A stretch of DNA of 49,412 nt from an uncultured bacterium (lineage in GTDB: Bacteria > Verrucomicrobiota > Kiritimatiellia > CAIKKV01 > CAITUY01): NCBI GenBank assembly GCA_903895695.1, contig CAITUY010000064.1, forward strand, positions 1-49,412, written 5' to 3'. Both the position numbers and the translations under genes were made by a program. The notes under the pieces are model-generated. The model worked only from the letters and a program-made list of their open reading frames with translations, searched no databases and was not told the origin of the DNA. Of this stretch, positions 1-8,947 are shown one piece after another. The first letter of the stretch is position 1. Every line of letters begins with the position of its first letter.

Positions 1-1
1 C

Positions 2-277
2 AAACGCTACACCCGCCCCGAGTTGCTCATCGTCGACGAACTGGGCTACCTGCCCATCGATAAACTCGGCGCCGACCTGCTCTTCCAGGTCTTCAGCCTG
101 CGCTACGAACGCGGCGCCATGATCGTCACCACCAACAAACCCTTCAAGCACTGGCCCGACATCTTCAACGGCGACGTCACCATGACCGCCGCCGTCCTCG
201 ATCGGGTCCTCCACCATGCCGATACCGTCGTCCTCGAAGGCACCTCCTACCGCATGCGCGAAAGAAAACCCGACTGA
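2..277 (+). CDS. istB: IstB-like ATP-binding protein, 5' end outside window
   Basis: C-terminal part of an IS21-family transposition helper ATPase. The frame is open from the first bases of the window, so the N-terminus with the Walker A motif lies upstream. The visible part begins just before the Walker B segment LLIVDELGYLPID. It continues with the sensor-like VTTNKPF segment and the typical C-terminus with paired His residues (LHHADTV) and a basic tail. In the family this protein assists the IstA transposase during IS21 transposition. No IstA is visible because it would lie to the left. A strong hairpin follows the stop. The family is clear; whether the element is intact cannot be judged. 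Confidence 0.9.
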   Translation, partial: KRYTRPELLIVDELGYLPIDKLGADLLFQVFSLRYERGAMIVTTNKPFKHWPDIFNGDVTMTAAVLDRVLHHADTVVLEGTSYRMRERKPD

Positions 278-288
278 AATACAAACAC

Positions 289-313
289 GGCGGGGCGGAT
301 CACCCGCCCCGCC
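289..313 (+). terminator. GC-rich hairpin after istB
   Basis: Two perfect 10-bp arms (GGCGGGGCGG at 289-298 and its complement at 304-313) enclose a 5-base loop, 12 bases after the istB stop. No T-run follows, so it is a candidate transcription stop or part of the IS21 right end rather than a classical intrinsic terminator. Confidence 0.4.
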
Positions 314-342
314 GCCTTCGCAACTTCATCCCGCCACCCCAG

Positions 343-597
343 CTACATGTTCACGCCGCCGCTGGTAGCAATAACCCGTGAGGCGTCGTTCAACTCCAGA
401 ATGTCCTGAAACTCATCCAGGATCACAACCGCATTGCGCCATTGTTCGGATAGCGCAAGCAGGTCATCCAAGGAGTCCAGTCGGTTGCCGGTGCCTGGAG
501 CGAACGTCACCGAGGGTGACCCCGTGAGACTGTCCACGGAGATCGCAGGTCGCAGGGAAGCCAGACTTTTGACAATCGCCAGAAGGTGACCGTGGAG
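343..597 (-). pseudogene. Fragment of an AAA/archaeal-type ATPase gene
   Basis: The minus-strand frame is open from 597 down to a stop at 343. It encodes about 84 residues that look like the middle of an archaeal-type ATPase (PF01637-like): a region resembling SLRPAISVDSLTGSPSV and then a Walker B strand VVILDEFQDILEL. An in-frame stop at 598-600 closes the 5' side. Neither a Walker A motif nor the C-terminal half is present. It is therefore a remnant between the istB end and the IS4-family element, probably broken by their arrival. The first possible start is a GTG at 537, but a functional product is unlikely. The family call rests on one Walker B region and is moderate. Confidence 0.55.
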
Positions 598-650
598 TTA
601 TTCCGTCCGGATCAGCGCCTGTCCCAGCCGGTGAGTGATATCCTCAAAAC

Positions 651-1997
651 CTATTGGTTCACTACTGTCCGGTTCAATTTCCGTCGATGTTGACTTCAGC
701 CTTATTTGACCGATACGAAACACACATGGCGGCATTTTTCCATTTCAATTTACTGAGGCTATTCTGCACGGTGTTACCCCTTCACACAGGAAGGGAGACG
801 GGACATGCAGGAGGGCCGGACGGTATTCGCCCAGTTGATGGATCACGTTCCGAAGTACGAGTTCGGGAAGTGTGTCGATCGGTACGAGGGCGACAAGCAC
901 ATCAGGAGGCTGAGTTGCTACGCGCAATTTCAGATCCTGAGTTTCGCCCAGTTGACCTATCGGGAAAGCCTGCGGGACATCGAGACATGCCTCAAGGCCA
1001 TCGGAAGCAAGCTTTACCATACGGGCATTCGGCGGCATGTGCCGCGGAGCACTCTCGCGGAAGCCAACGAGAAACGGGATTGGCGCATCTTCAGCGACTT
1101 CGCGCATGTCCTGATTGCCCAGGCGGGCGAACTCTACGCCGGGGAGCCCTTCGGAGCGGACTTGGCGGGCGCGGCCTATGCCTTGGACTCGACCACGATC
1201 GATCTGTGTCTCTCCCTGTTCCCGTGGGCGAAGTTCCGCAAGCGGAAGGCGGCGGTGAAGTTGCACACGCTGCTGGCGTTGCAGGGCAACTTCCCGACCC
1301 TTGTCATTATTACTCCCGGCAAGGTTCACGACGTCAATATCCTCGACGAATTGGTCTTCGATCCTGGCGCTTTCTACGTCATGGATCGGGGTTACGTGGA
1401 CTTCGGCCGACTCCATCGGATTCACCGTGCCTCGGCGTTTTTCGTCACCCGCACCAAGGCCAACTTTCAGTTTCGGCGACGCTACTCTGCGCCGGTGGAC
1501 AAGGCCGCTGGCATCCGTTTCGACCAGACGATTGTGTTGACCGGTTTCTACTCCCATCGGCAGTACCCCGACGCCTTGCGGCGCATCGGCTATACCGACC
1601 CAGACACCGACAAGACCCTGATCTTCATGACCAACAACATGACCGAGCCGGCGATCACCATCGCTCAGCTTTACCGCTGTCGCTGGCAAGTCGAACTGTT
1701 CTTCAAATGGATCAAGCAGCATCTGCGGATCAAGTCCTTCTATGGCACGTCAGCCAACGCCGTGAAGACGCAAATCTGGATCGCCATCTCCGTCTACGTT
1801 CTCATTGCCATCTTGCGCAAGCGACTGCGCCTGCAGCACAGCCCCTACACGATTCTACAGATCCTGAGCATCACCCTCTTCGAGAAAATCCCCATTTTAC
1901 AGGCTCTTGCTCAACATCCACCCGAACTCCATGAGCCCAACATCGACAATCAACCCTGTTTGCAGGGGTTTTAAACCGGACAGCAGTGCTATTGGTT
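651..1997 (+). mobile_element. Complete IS4-family insertion sequence with 9-bp target duplication
   Basis: The element proper spans 660-1988. Its ends are imperfect inverted repeats of about 20 bp: CACTACTGTCCGGTT on the left, and on the right, read on the other strand, CACTGCTGTCCGGTT. The sequence CTATTGGTT is present on both sides (651-659 and 1989-1997), as expected for a target-site duplication. One uninterrupted transposase gene fills the interior. Matching duplications and an intact gene suggest a fairly recent insertion. Removing the element and one duplication rejoins the flanks at 659/1998. Confidence 0.9.
805..1974 (+). CDS. IS4-family transposase with N-terminal DUF4372-like domain
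   Basis: A 389-residue DDE transposase. The N-terminal ~75 residues (FAQLMDHVP, RYEGDKHIR, LSFAQLTYRESLRDIE) match the DUF4372 domain usual in this IS4 subgroup. The RNase H-fold domain follows, with apparent catalytic residues D128 (ALDSTTIDL), D194 (VMDRGYVDF) and E297 in the YREK-type signature YRCRWQVELFFKWIKQH. All three acidic residues are present and the frame is intact, so the enzyme may be active. The ATG at 805 follows a purine-rich stretch (GGGAGACGGG). It lies between the terminal repeats of the element and ends 14 bases before its right edge. Confidence 0.93.
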   Translation: MQEGRTVFAQLMDHVPKYEFGKCVDRYEGDKHIRRLSCYAQFQILSFAQLTYRESLRDIETCLKAIGSKLYHTGIRRHVPRSTLAEANEKRDWRIFSDFAHVLIAQAGELYAGEPFGADLAGAAYALDSTTIDLCLSLFPWAKFRKRKAAVKLHTLLALQGNFPTLVIITPGKVHDVNILDELVFDPGAFYVMDRGYVDFGRLHRIHRASAFFVTRTKANFQFRRRYSAPVDKAAGIRFDQTIVLTGFYSHRQYPDALRRIGYTDPDTDKTLIFMTNNMTEPAITIAQLYRCRWQVELFFKWIKQHLRIKSFYGTSANAVKTQIWIAISVYVLIAILRKRLRLQHSPYTILQILSITLFEKIPILQALAQHPPELHEPNIDNQPCLQGF

Positions 1998-2130
1998 AGT
2001 AACTGAATGGTTTCAAAGGTACTCAATTAGTCGGTGCTGTCAACCTGAAACAACCGTGGCCTCAGCTTCTTCCGGGCTGAATGCCGCGACATCGTCAATG
2101 AGCACCGGACAAGACATCAATGCATTTTGC

Positions 2131-2182
2131 TTGTGGAGTGCGGCGTAATTGGTATACCATATGGTGATGATTGATATACCAA
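2131..2182 (+). promoter_or_regulatory. Candidate promoter and operator of the GntR-type regulator
   Basis: An inverted repeat TTGGTATA (2149-2156) / TATACCAA (2175-2182) lies just in front of the regulator gene. A weak promoter-like pair, TTGTGG (2131-2136) and TATACC (2153-2158) with a 16-base gap, overlaps its left arm. Binding there could block transcription, which would suit autoregulation. The inverted repeat is visible in the sequence; its function is inferred. Confidence 0.45.
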
Positions 2183-2190
2183 CTGGCGAC

Positions 2191-3354
2191 ATGATCCTGC
2201 GGTCGCAAACAAGAGCCCTGCATCCTCGGGGTTCGCCAATCAAGTACGCCGGCATCCTGAACGAGGTGCGACGCCGGATCCTGACAGGGGAGTTGGCCGT
2301 TGACGAGCGGCTCCCGACCCGCGAGGAACTGGCGGCGCATTTCCGCACGACCAAGGTCACCGTGCAGAAAGCCCTCGACGTGCTGGCCGATGAAGGCCTG
2401 GTGCGGGCTGAAGGCAACCGCGGGACCTTCGTCACGGATCAGCGCCATGCGCAAGCCCACTATGCCCTGACGTTCCCGTGGGGCCGTCTGGCTCGGTCCT
2501 CGCGGTTTTATGAGGCGCTGCACCTGGAGGCGGGGAAACTCCAGAGCCCTGAATGCCAGGTGTCTGTGTTCCACGAAATCGACGGGCCCAACGATACAGA
2601 CGACTACCGTCGGCTGATGGACCTGATACGATCCCATCGGTTGGCGGGTGTCATGTTCGCGGCGCGTCCGCATCGGCTCTGGAACTACCCGGTGCTTACC
2701 GAACCCGGCATCCCGCGCGTCGTCATCGCCGCGCATCGGATAGAGCCGGGAATCCCGACGGTCTATCCCGACATTGAAGGGTTCCTGCCGCGGGCGTTCG
2801 AGCGGCTGGCCGCGCTCGGTCGCAAGCGGGTGGCCGTGCTGGTGCTGGCGACAGAGGATGCGGCGTCGGAAGTGGCACGGATTCAGTCCCTGGCGAAGCC
2901 CCGCGGATTGCGCGTCGAACCGCACTGGGTGCAGGCGGTCAGCGCGGGCGACTATTCCTGGGCCCGGCAGGCGGCGCGGTTGCTCTTCCAGGGAACCGGG
3001 ACGGCACGGCCCGATTCGCTCGTGATCGCCGACGATAACCTGGCGCCCGAATCCACCGCCGGGTTGCTCGCCGCCGGTGTACGGGTAACGGATTGCGGCG
3101 AGCGAAGACGAAGTAACGACGTGCTGGTCCTGGCTCACGCGAACTTTCCCTATCCGACGCCCACGGAGGTGCCGGTATTGCGGCTCGGGTTCGATATTTC
3201 GCCGCTGTTGGGACTTTGCATGGAACGGCTTGAGCAACAACGGCGCGGCGAAAAACCGCCGGCCGAGACGATGCTAGCGGCGAGATTTGAGGACGAACAG
3301 GAAGTTGAAACAGAAGAGGCGGTCGTAGCAAGTCAAAGTGGAGGGGCACGATGA
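2191..3354 (+). CDS. GntR-type regulator with LacI-like ligand-binding domain
   Basis: A transcriptional regulator of about 387 residues. Residues ~17-83 form a GntR winged helix (ILNEVRRRILTGEL, LPTREELAAHF, TKVTVQKALDVLADEGL, GNRGTFV). The remainder resembles a periplasmic-binding-protein type I sensor as in LacI/GalR (LAGVMFAARP, AFERLAALGRKRVAVL, RPDSLVIADDN). Such fusions usually sense a sugar and control sugar-use genes. Upstream in-frame starts (TTG 2149, ATG 2161, ATG 2167) would put the inverted repeat inside the gene, so ATG 2191 is preferred; no good ribosome site decides it. Its TGA overlaps the ATG of the next gene (ATGA at 3351), so it probably co-controls the two secreted proteins downstream. 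Confidence 0.85.
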   Translation: MILRSQTRALHPRGSPIKYAGILNEVRRRILTGELAVDERLPTREELAAHFRTTKVTVQKALDVLADEGLVRAEGNRGTFVTDQRHAQAHYALTFPWGRLARSSRFYEALHLEAGKLQSPECQVSVFHEIDGPNDTDDYRRLMDLIRSHRLAGVMFAARPHRLWNYPVLTEPGIPRVVIAAHRIEPGIPTVYPDIEGFLPRAFERLAALGRKRVAVLVLATEDAASEVARIQSLAKPRGLRVEPHWVQAVSAGDYSWARQAARLLFQGTGTARPDSLVIADDNLAPESTAGLLAAGVRVTDCGERRRSNDVLVLAHANFPYPTPTEVPVLRLGFDISPLLGLCMERLEQQRRGEKPPAETMLAARFEDEQEVETEEAVVASQSGGAR

Positions 3355-5957
3355 ACAAGTTCTCTTGGTCCGGATTTCTGGTGGTTCTGATGATGGCGCC
3401 GCAAGTTGTCTGCGCGGGTAACTTCATCAACACGGCGGGCGGGGGGAGCTGGGACTCCGCAGCCAGTTGGACGGCAGGCTCCGGTTATCCGGGCGCCGGC
3501 GATACGATTGGCTTGAGCGGCGCCGGCACGATCACCGCCGTCAACAGTCAGCAATTCGGCGCAACCTCGGGTTCGAGCGCCAGTACGTGGGGGACGACCG
3601 ACAATATGATCCTTGGTCTTACCAACAGCGCCGTCCTGACGCACAACGTCGGCGACACCTTCACGGTGACCCCGCCCAACAACCTCTATCTGCGCGGCGG
3701 TTTCGGCGGGGAACGGTTCCTCAACCTCGGCACGTTCGTCAACAATAGCGGTTTCCGGGTTGTACACCTGATCAACGGCGTGACCTTCGAGGAGCGGGGT
3801 ACCAATACTTTCGCCAACGGCTATGCCTCGATCGCCATCGACGGTGCGTCTAAGATGTTCGTGAATAACGGTACGATCAACGTCACGCAAAGCGGTTACA
3901 TCGGGGCCAAGGCGGCGGGTGCGACGTTCACCACCTTTGACGGTTCGACCCTGCAAGGCGTGAACATCTCCATTGCGGCCGGCAAGGAGTTCGGCCTGGG
4001 CTACTATTACAACAGCAGCGCCAACACGCTCACCGGCCAGGTGAAGATTGCCTCGCTGAGCGTCGGCAGCGGCGGCACGCTTAGTTTCGGCAACGTCAAC
4101 ATGACGGTCTCGACCCCCGCGACGCTTACGGCCGTTGGCGGCTTGAACATTGGTTACATCGCTGGCGGCGGCGTGCTGAGCACGTTTGCCGTGGGCAATG
4201 GTGCGACGTGGAATTTCGGTGGCGGCGTAACCATCCAGCAGGGGAGCACACTCAAACTGCAAGGCAATTCGGTGACGAATGTGGGTTCGCTCACCACGGT
4301 GGGCGGCGCCAACGTCTTCGTTGACGGTGGGACTGGCGGCAGACTTGTTCTTCAAGGCACAAACTCGATCAACCAGGGCTACCGCGGTGTGAACGGCACC
4401 AACGGCGCCACCGTAGAGATCCAGGGGACGTTGAGCTTCATGCAGGACAACAATGACAGCGGCTTTGCCCTGGACGGCACGTCGAAATTGTTCGTCAACG
4501 GCGGGACGATCAGCGCAACCCGGAGCGGCGGGATCGGCGCGTTTGGCGATGGGGGAACCTTCAGCACCTACGACACCGCGAGCAGCACCTTGAAGAGTCT
4601 TACGGTCAACATCAGCAGCAATTCAACCCTCTCGCTGGGTACTGACATCAACAACACCTATCAGCCGATGAACAAGCGCCTCGATGGGCGGGCCAAGGTG
4701 GCGGCGATGAATATCGATGCGGGCAGCACGCTGCAGATTGGGCGATACAACAATCTCACCTTCCAGGGCGCCTTCACGGCCAATGGCATTTTGAGCGTGG
4801 CCAATCTTGCCACCTTCGCGCTGGATACCAATCTGACGGTGAACTTCGGGCAGGGGCTGCAAGCCGATGGCGGGACGATCGACACGCGCGGGAATGTCCT
4901 GACACTGCAGGGGACGACCAACGTTGTCTGCTCCAGTGGCGCCAGCACCACGACTCTCCTCGCCAGTAACGCGACGGGCTGTGTGGACAATCAGGGCACG
5001 CTCTACGTCGGTCCGTCGGCGGGCGCCAGCTATCGCGGGCTGACGGTGAAACACAGTACCGGCGGAGTCGCATTTGTCAATGATGGTACGGTCGTACTGC
5101 GCAACGGCGATTTTGCCTCTGCAAACCAATCGGCGTTGGACATCTTTGCTGGAACGACATTCTCGAACGCCGCGGGTGGACTTCTCGTAGGCAAGAGCCT
5201 GGCGTATCCGCTTGTTGCAAACGTTTTTGGGGAAAACTCGAGTACGAGCATCTTCGACAACCAGGGAACCGTGCAGGTGGTCACCAATACGCTCACGTTC
5301 AGCACGATCACGATTCCCCAACTGTCCGGCACGAGTCTGAACGGCGGAACGTGGAAGGCGACCGGCACGAATTCCGTACTGACCTTGCCGGGCAGCAATC
5401 TCACGACGATCAATACCAATGCCGCCGTCTACTTGGAGAATGGCGGCTCGATCAACAGGATTGGAACCACCCTGACCACCGTTTACGGCAGATTCATGGT
5501 CAACGGAATGAGTTTTACCACCGGCGCGTCCGGTTTGGCCGTCACGAACGGCGGCGTGCTGGGCGGCTCAGGTACGCTTGTTGGCAATGTGGCGGTGGCG
5601 AGCAACAGTACCCTCGATGCCGGTTCCGCCACCGGAACCGCGGGGACGTTCACGATCAATGGCAACGTGACCCTGGCGGCGGGCGCCCGCGTCAATTGCG
5701 ACTACACCGCCAGCACCAACGACCAAGTGGTCGTTAACGGCACGCTCACGTTGCCGGCCGTGGCGACGGTGAACACGGTCGGCTCCGCCAAACTGACGCA
5801 ACCGATGACGATCCTGTCGGCCACCACGCTTTCAGCCCCGGGCGGTGTCGGAGGTTGGACGCTCACGGGCGGATTGAGCGGTGCACGATTGTCGGTCGTG
5901 GGCAGTACCGTGCAGGTCGTGCCCCGGCTCACGGGCACCGTGATCTCTACCCTGTGA
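3351..5957 (+). CDS. Secreted beta-helix repeat protein, autotransporter-repeat-like
   Basis: An 868-residue exported protein with a clear signal peptide (MNKFSWSGFLVVLMMAPQVVCA) followed by a long Gly/Thr/Asn-rich sequence. Short strands such as GGTLSFGNVNM, NGATWNFGG and GGVLGGSGTLVGNV resemble autotransporter-associated beta-helix repeats. A long internal duplication is visible: the block around SKMFVNNGTINVTQSGYIG (residues ~165-245) recurs as SKLFVNGGTISATRSGGIG (~375-450). No catalytic motif, sorting signal or beta-barrel was recognised. It likely forms a fibrous surface or extracellular structure. Start and stop overlap the upstream regulator by 4 bases, indicating translational coupling. 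The exact role is unknown. Confidence 0.75.
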   Translation: MNKFSWSGFLVVLMMAPQVVCAGNFINTAGGGSWDSAASWTAGSGYPGAGDTIGLSGAGTITAVNSQQFGATSGSSASTWGTTDNMILGLTNSAVLTHNVGDTFTVTPPNNLYLRGGFGGERFLNLGTFVNNSGFRVVHLINGVTFEERGTNTFANGYASIAIDGASKMFVNNGTINVTQSGYIGAKAAGATFTTFDGSTLQGVNISIAAGKEFGLGYYYNSSANTLTGQVKIASLSVGSGGTLSFGNVNMTVSTPATLTAVGGLNIGYIAGGGVLSTFAVGNGATWNFGGGVTIQQGSTLKLQGNSVTNVGSLTTVGGANVFVDGGTGGRLVLQGTNSINQGYRGVNGTNGATVEIQGTLSFMQDNNDSGFALDGTSKLFVNGGTISATRSGGIGAFGDGGTFSTYDTASSTLKSLTVNISSNSTLSLGTDINNTYQPMNKRLDGRAKVAAMNIDAGSTLQIGRYNNLTFQGAFTANGILSVANLATFALDTNLTVNFGQGLQADGGTIDTRGNVLTLQGTTNVVCSSGASTTTLLASNATGCVDNQGTLYVGPSAGASYRGLTVKHSTGGVAFVNDGTVVLRNGDFASANQSALDIFAGTTFSNAAGGLLVGKSLAYPLVANVFGENSSTSIFDNQGTVQVVTNTLTFSTITIPQLSGTSLNGGTWKATGTNSVLTLPGSNLTTINTNAAVYLENGGSINRIGTTLTTVYGRFMVNGMSFTTGASGLAVTNGGVLGGSGTLVGNVAVASNSTLDAGSATGTAGTFTINGNVTLAAGARVNCDYTASTNDQVVVNGTLTLPAVATVNTVGSAKLTQPMTILSATTLSAPGGVGGWTLTGGLSGARLSVVGSTVQVVPRLTGTVISTL

Positions 5958-5986
5958 CCGCGCCAAGGCAAGAGGGAGGAGTCACC

Positions 5987-8254
5987 ATGAACCGATCTTG
6001 CATCAGTGGGCTGTGGGCCATAGCCCTCCTTGGATGGGTGGCGGCCTGTCGGGCGGACTACATCAACCACACGTTCGACGCCGCGCCGTTCACGAACGGC
6101 GCCACCTTCACTGCGCCGGTGCTGCAGTGGCAGGCAACGACCGAGAGCGTTGTTGTGGCGAACACAAAGGCCGCCTCGCCGCCCCAGTCGGTGTACGTGC
6201 CGGGCGGCGCCGCGATATCGAACGCCGTAGCCGTGACGAACCCGAGTGTGGTGTGGACGGATATTCACGTCGCGCCGTGCCTGGGCGAAGATCCGGATCT
6301 AAGCGTCACGAATGGCGTTGCCACCGTGCAGTATTTCGGCACGAACGGGTACCTCAACGTGTGGACCAATGGCGGTTGGCTGGCGTGCAGCAACGACGTG
6401 TGGGGCCAACCCGTGATCCAGGTGACCAATGGGGTCTTTGTGGATCTGGCCATTTACCAGAACTTCACGTCGCGCAAAGCCGCTATCCTGCTCAACGATC
6501 AGGTGGTCATCCAGGATCTGCCGCTCCTCGGTTCATCCGGCAACTACAACGCTTTTCAAATGGGGCAGGCGTACGGGGATGCGTGGCTGGATGATGCTGC
6601 CATCCAGCCGACCTACGACCCGGTGCGATTGACCCATAACTTGAACGGCATAGACGGCGCCGACGCTTCGGAATTGCAGACCTACGGGTACGTGGCGCGC
6701 ACCCTGTATGTCGGGACCGGCCCAGGGTATCCCGGCTTTTCCACCATTCAGGCGGCCCTGAATGCCTGGCGGGCGCGCGATCCCCTGTATGTCTACGCGG
6801 GGCAGTATGCGGAAGATGTGACGCTTTCCAACAGCGTGACCTTCGGCGGGCAGGCCTTCACTAACAGCGGAACGTTGACGATCAAAGCGGACGCCTCACC
6901 CGTTCTGCAAAGTGGGATGGTTTGGGGCTCTGTAAACATCGATACCAATTCAACCTATACCTTCAGCCAGTCGCTGTCTTGTAGCAACCTCGTGGTTCGT
7001 TCAGGGGCGACAGTTACCTTGCAGGCGGTCACCTGCAGCAATCTGATCGTCGAGACGGGTGCGAGTTTGACCTGTTCCGGCAACTCCCTGACGGTTGGCT
7101 CCGCTGTTGTTTCGGGTGCGGTCTATGTGATCGGAGGGGGAACCGCCACAGTCACCACCGCATTGAGCCTTCCGGTGGGTGGCCACATGGACTTCACCCA
7201 AAGCCGTCTTCTGTATACCCCGCTGTCTGTTAACCTGTTTGGCACGTTCAGCATCAGTAACAACTGGGGCGTAGGGGGAGTTGTATCGGTCTCGGCGAAC
7301 GCCAATTGCATCTTCGATCAGCCCTTGGTCTGCGGCGGACTGGTTGTGGCGTCAGGGGCGACGGTCACGCTGAACCAGGGTGCTACACTGACATCACTGA
7401 ATGCATCGGGCACGGTGTTTGTCGGCTCTGGAAATACCCTGACGGTGACGACGGCGACGGTTTCAGGTGCTGGCAGTCTTGCCTTCACAGGCGGGCATTG
7501 GGTTTCGTCAGGCGTGGACATGACCGGCACATTCAGCATCACCAACACGTGGGGGACGCAGGCGACGGCAACGCTGGATTTCTCCGACACCTTTGAACTC
7601 TATGCGACCGACAGTCAGATGGCCAATCTGGGATTCCGGGGGTGGGGCGCTTCGAGCGCGGGCGTCCTGGTCAAGGCGGGCCTTGGGGTCGGCGGTTCGC
7701 AGGGCGTGCTTGTGCCGGAGGACACTGCGCTTTCCAACCGAATCGCCAGCGTGGGTCAGCCGAAGATATGGACAGATTACTATCTGCAACCCTCGCTCGG
7801 CGAGGCGCCGACGGGGCTGGATACGAACCGTTACACCTCTCTGAGTTTCGTGGATACAAACGGGTTCCTGAACGTCTGGAATGCGGGAACGTGGGCGGTG
7901 TGCAGCAACTACGTGGACGGCAGTGCCGTGCCGACGATGACCACCAATGCCTACTCGCGCGTGACGTTATTTCTGAACTTTGGCTCCCATCTCTCGGCCT
8001 TCTTCGTGGGCGGGAAACTCGTCTTCGAGAAGGTGCCGTTCCCCGCGGGAGCGGCGATTCCAAGTTACAGCAGTTTCAGGGCGGAGAGCCAGAGGGGGAA
8101 CACCTATCTCGACAATGTCTCGATCGCCACGAATCTTCCCGCCGATCTGCTGTCTGTGGATTCGGACAACGACGGCATTCCGGACGTATTGGAAATACAG
8201 AACCACGATTCGCTACGGGTCATGCCAGTGGGCACCGTGTTCAAGTTCAGGTAG
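5987..8254 (+). CDS. Secreted protein with duplicated sandwich domains and beta-helix centre
   Basis: A 755-residue exported protein. ATG 5987 follows a strong site (AGAGGGAGGAG) and starts a signal peptide (CISGLWAIALLGWVAACRA). Residues ~20-205 and ~530-715 are two copies of one domain: both carry a WTD motif, NGYLNVW or NGFLNVW, a Cys-Ser-Asn triplet and a final LDDAAI or LDNVSI strand. This resembles a laminin-G/concanavalin-like sandwich. Between them lie short beta-helix repeats (SNLVVRSGATVTLQ, GGLVVASGATVTLN). Near the end DSDNDGIPD looks like a thrombospondin-3-type calcium site. Such sites are usually followed by a longer tail, so the C-terminus may be shortened beside the IS630 remnant. 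It lies 29 bases after the previous stop, in the same operon. Confidence 0.7.
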   Translation: MNRSCISGLWAIALLGWVAACRADYINHTFDAAPFTNGATFTAPVLQWQATTESVVVANTKAASPPQSVYVPGGAAISNAVAVTNPSVVWTDIHVAPCLGEDPDLSVTNGVATVQYFGTNGYLNVWTNGGWLACSNDVWGQPVIQVTNGVFVDLAIYQNFTSRKAAILLNDQVVIQDLPLLGSSGNYNAFQMGQAYGDAWLDDAAIQPTYDPVRLTHNLNGIDGADASELQTYGYVARTLYVGTGPGYPGFSTIQAALNAWRARDPLYVYAGQYAEDVTLSNSVTFGGQAFTNSGTLTIKADASPVLQSGMVWGSVNIDTNSTYTFSQSLSCSNLVVRSGATVTLQAVTCSNLIVETGASLTCSGNSLTVGSAVVSGAVYVIGGGTATVTTALSLPVGGHMDFTQSRLLYTPLSVNLFGTFSISNNWGVGGVVSVSANANCIFDQPLVCGGLVVASGATVTLNQGATLTSLNASGTVFVGSGNTLTVTTATVSGAGSLAFTGGHWVSSGVDMTGTFSITNTWGTQATATLDFSDTFELYATDSQMANLGFRGWGASSAGVLVKAGLGVGGSQGVLVPEDTALSNRIASVGQPKIWTDYYLQPSLGEAPTGLDTNRYTSLSFVDTNGFLNVWNAGTWAVCSNYVDGSAVPTMTTNAYSRVTLFLNFGSHLSAFFVGGKLVFEKVPFPAGAAIPSYSSFRAESQRGNTYLDNVSIATNLPADLLSVDSDNDGIPDVLEIQNHDSLRVMPVGTVFKFR

Positions 8255-8369
8255 GGCGGGCGGCACGGACAACTCAAACACTTTACGGCCCACAGCGGGG
8301 GGCACAGGGTGCCTATTGAGCCTTCCGAATAACAGTGACAAAGGGGTTTGTGTATGATAGCTTTCGTTC

Positions 8370-8858
8370 ATGCGAGCGAAAGAACAGGAAGGACGGCGGC
8401 GCGAAGGGTACCGGCTGCTGAAACAAGGGCAGTCGCAGGCGGCTGTGGCCCGTGCGCTGAGTGTGAGTCGGCAGACGGTGAGTCGTTGGGCGGAGCGGCT
8501 GGAGGCGGGAGGGCGGAAGAGTTGGCGCAGCACCGGCAATCGCGGTCCGAAACCGCAGTTGGGCACGGCCGAACGCATGGAGTTGCGGCGGTTGCTGAAG
8601 GCGGGCGCGGTGGCCGCCGGCTATCCGAATGCACTGTGGACGTTGCCGCGGGTAGCGGCACTGGTCGAGCGGCAGTGGGGCGTTCGGCTGGGGACGACGC
8701 AGGTGTGGCGGATTCTGCACGAGCAGTTGGGGTGGAGTTGCCAGAAACCCGAACGCCGTGCCTGCGAACGCAACGCCGCCAAGGTCGCGGCATGGAAGCG
8801 GGACGTGTGGCCCACGCTGCGCGCGCAAGCCGTTGCAGAGAAAAGGATTATCGTCTTT
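8370..8858 (+). pseudogene. IS630-family transposase, N-terminal fragment
   Basis: About 163 residues match the N-terminal half of an IS630-type transposase. There is a helix-turn-helix (LLKQGQSQAAVARALSVS, RQTVSRWAERLE), a winged-helix region (GYPNALWTLPRVAALVE, LGTTQVWRILHEQLGWS) and the linker ending KRIIVF, where the first catalytic Asp of the DDE domain should begin. After that the frame reads unrelated sequence and stops at 8921. The catalytic domain is therefore missing and the gene is dead. Its start lies 115 bases after the secreted protein gene. The deletion or recombination point is near 8858. Confidence 0.8.
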
Positions 8859-8947
8859 CCAGCGTGGGGTCAGGGCGCGACATTCAACAATTCGATTGCT
8901 TGGCCAATTGCCTGGGATAAATATCAATGTACGGGTTCGTTGAGACG

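Noticed and set aside
588..650. Plus-strand segment reading VTVELFRPDQRLSQPVSDIL next to the IS4 element, perhaps a gene fragment
   Set aside because: Too short to assign, with no start, and it overlaps the better supported minus-strand ATPase remnant.
745..1722. A 325-codon open frame on the minus strand in the IS4 element
   Set aside because: Antisense to the transposase with intact catalytic residues; no domain signature.
2040..2110. Minus-strand segment reading PVLIDDVAAFSPEEAEATV, perhaps the end of a lost gene
   Set aside because: Only about 22 plausible residues are seen, the frame upstream is antisense to the GntR gene, and no family can be named.
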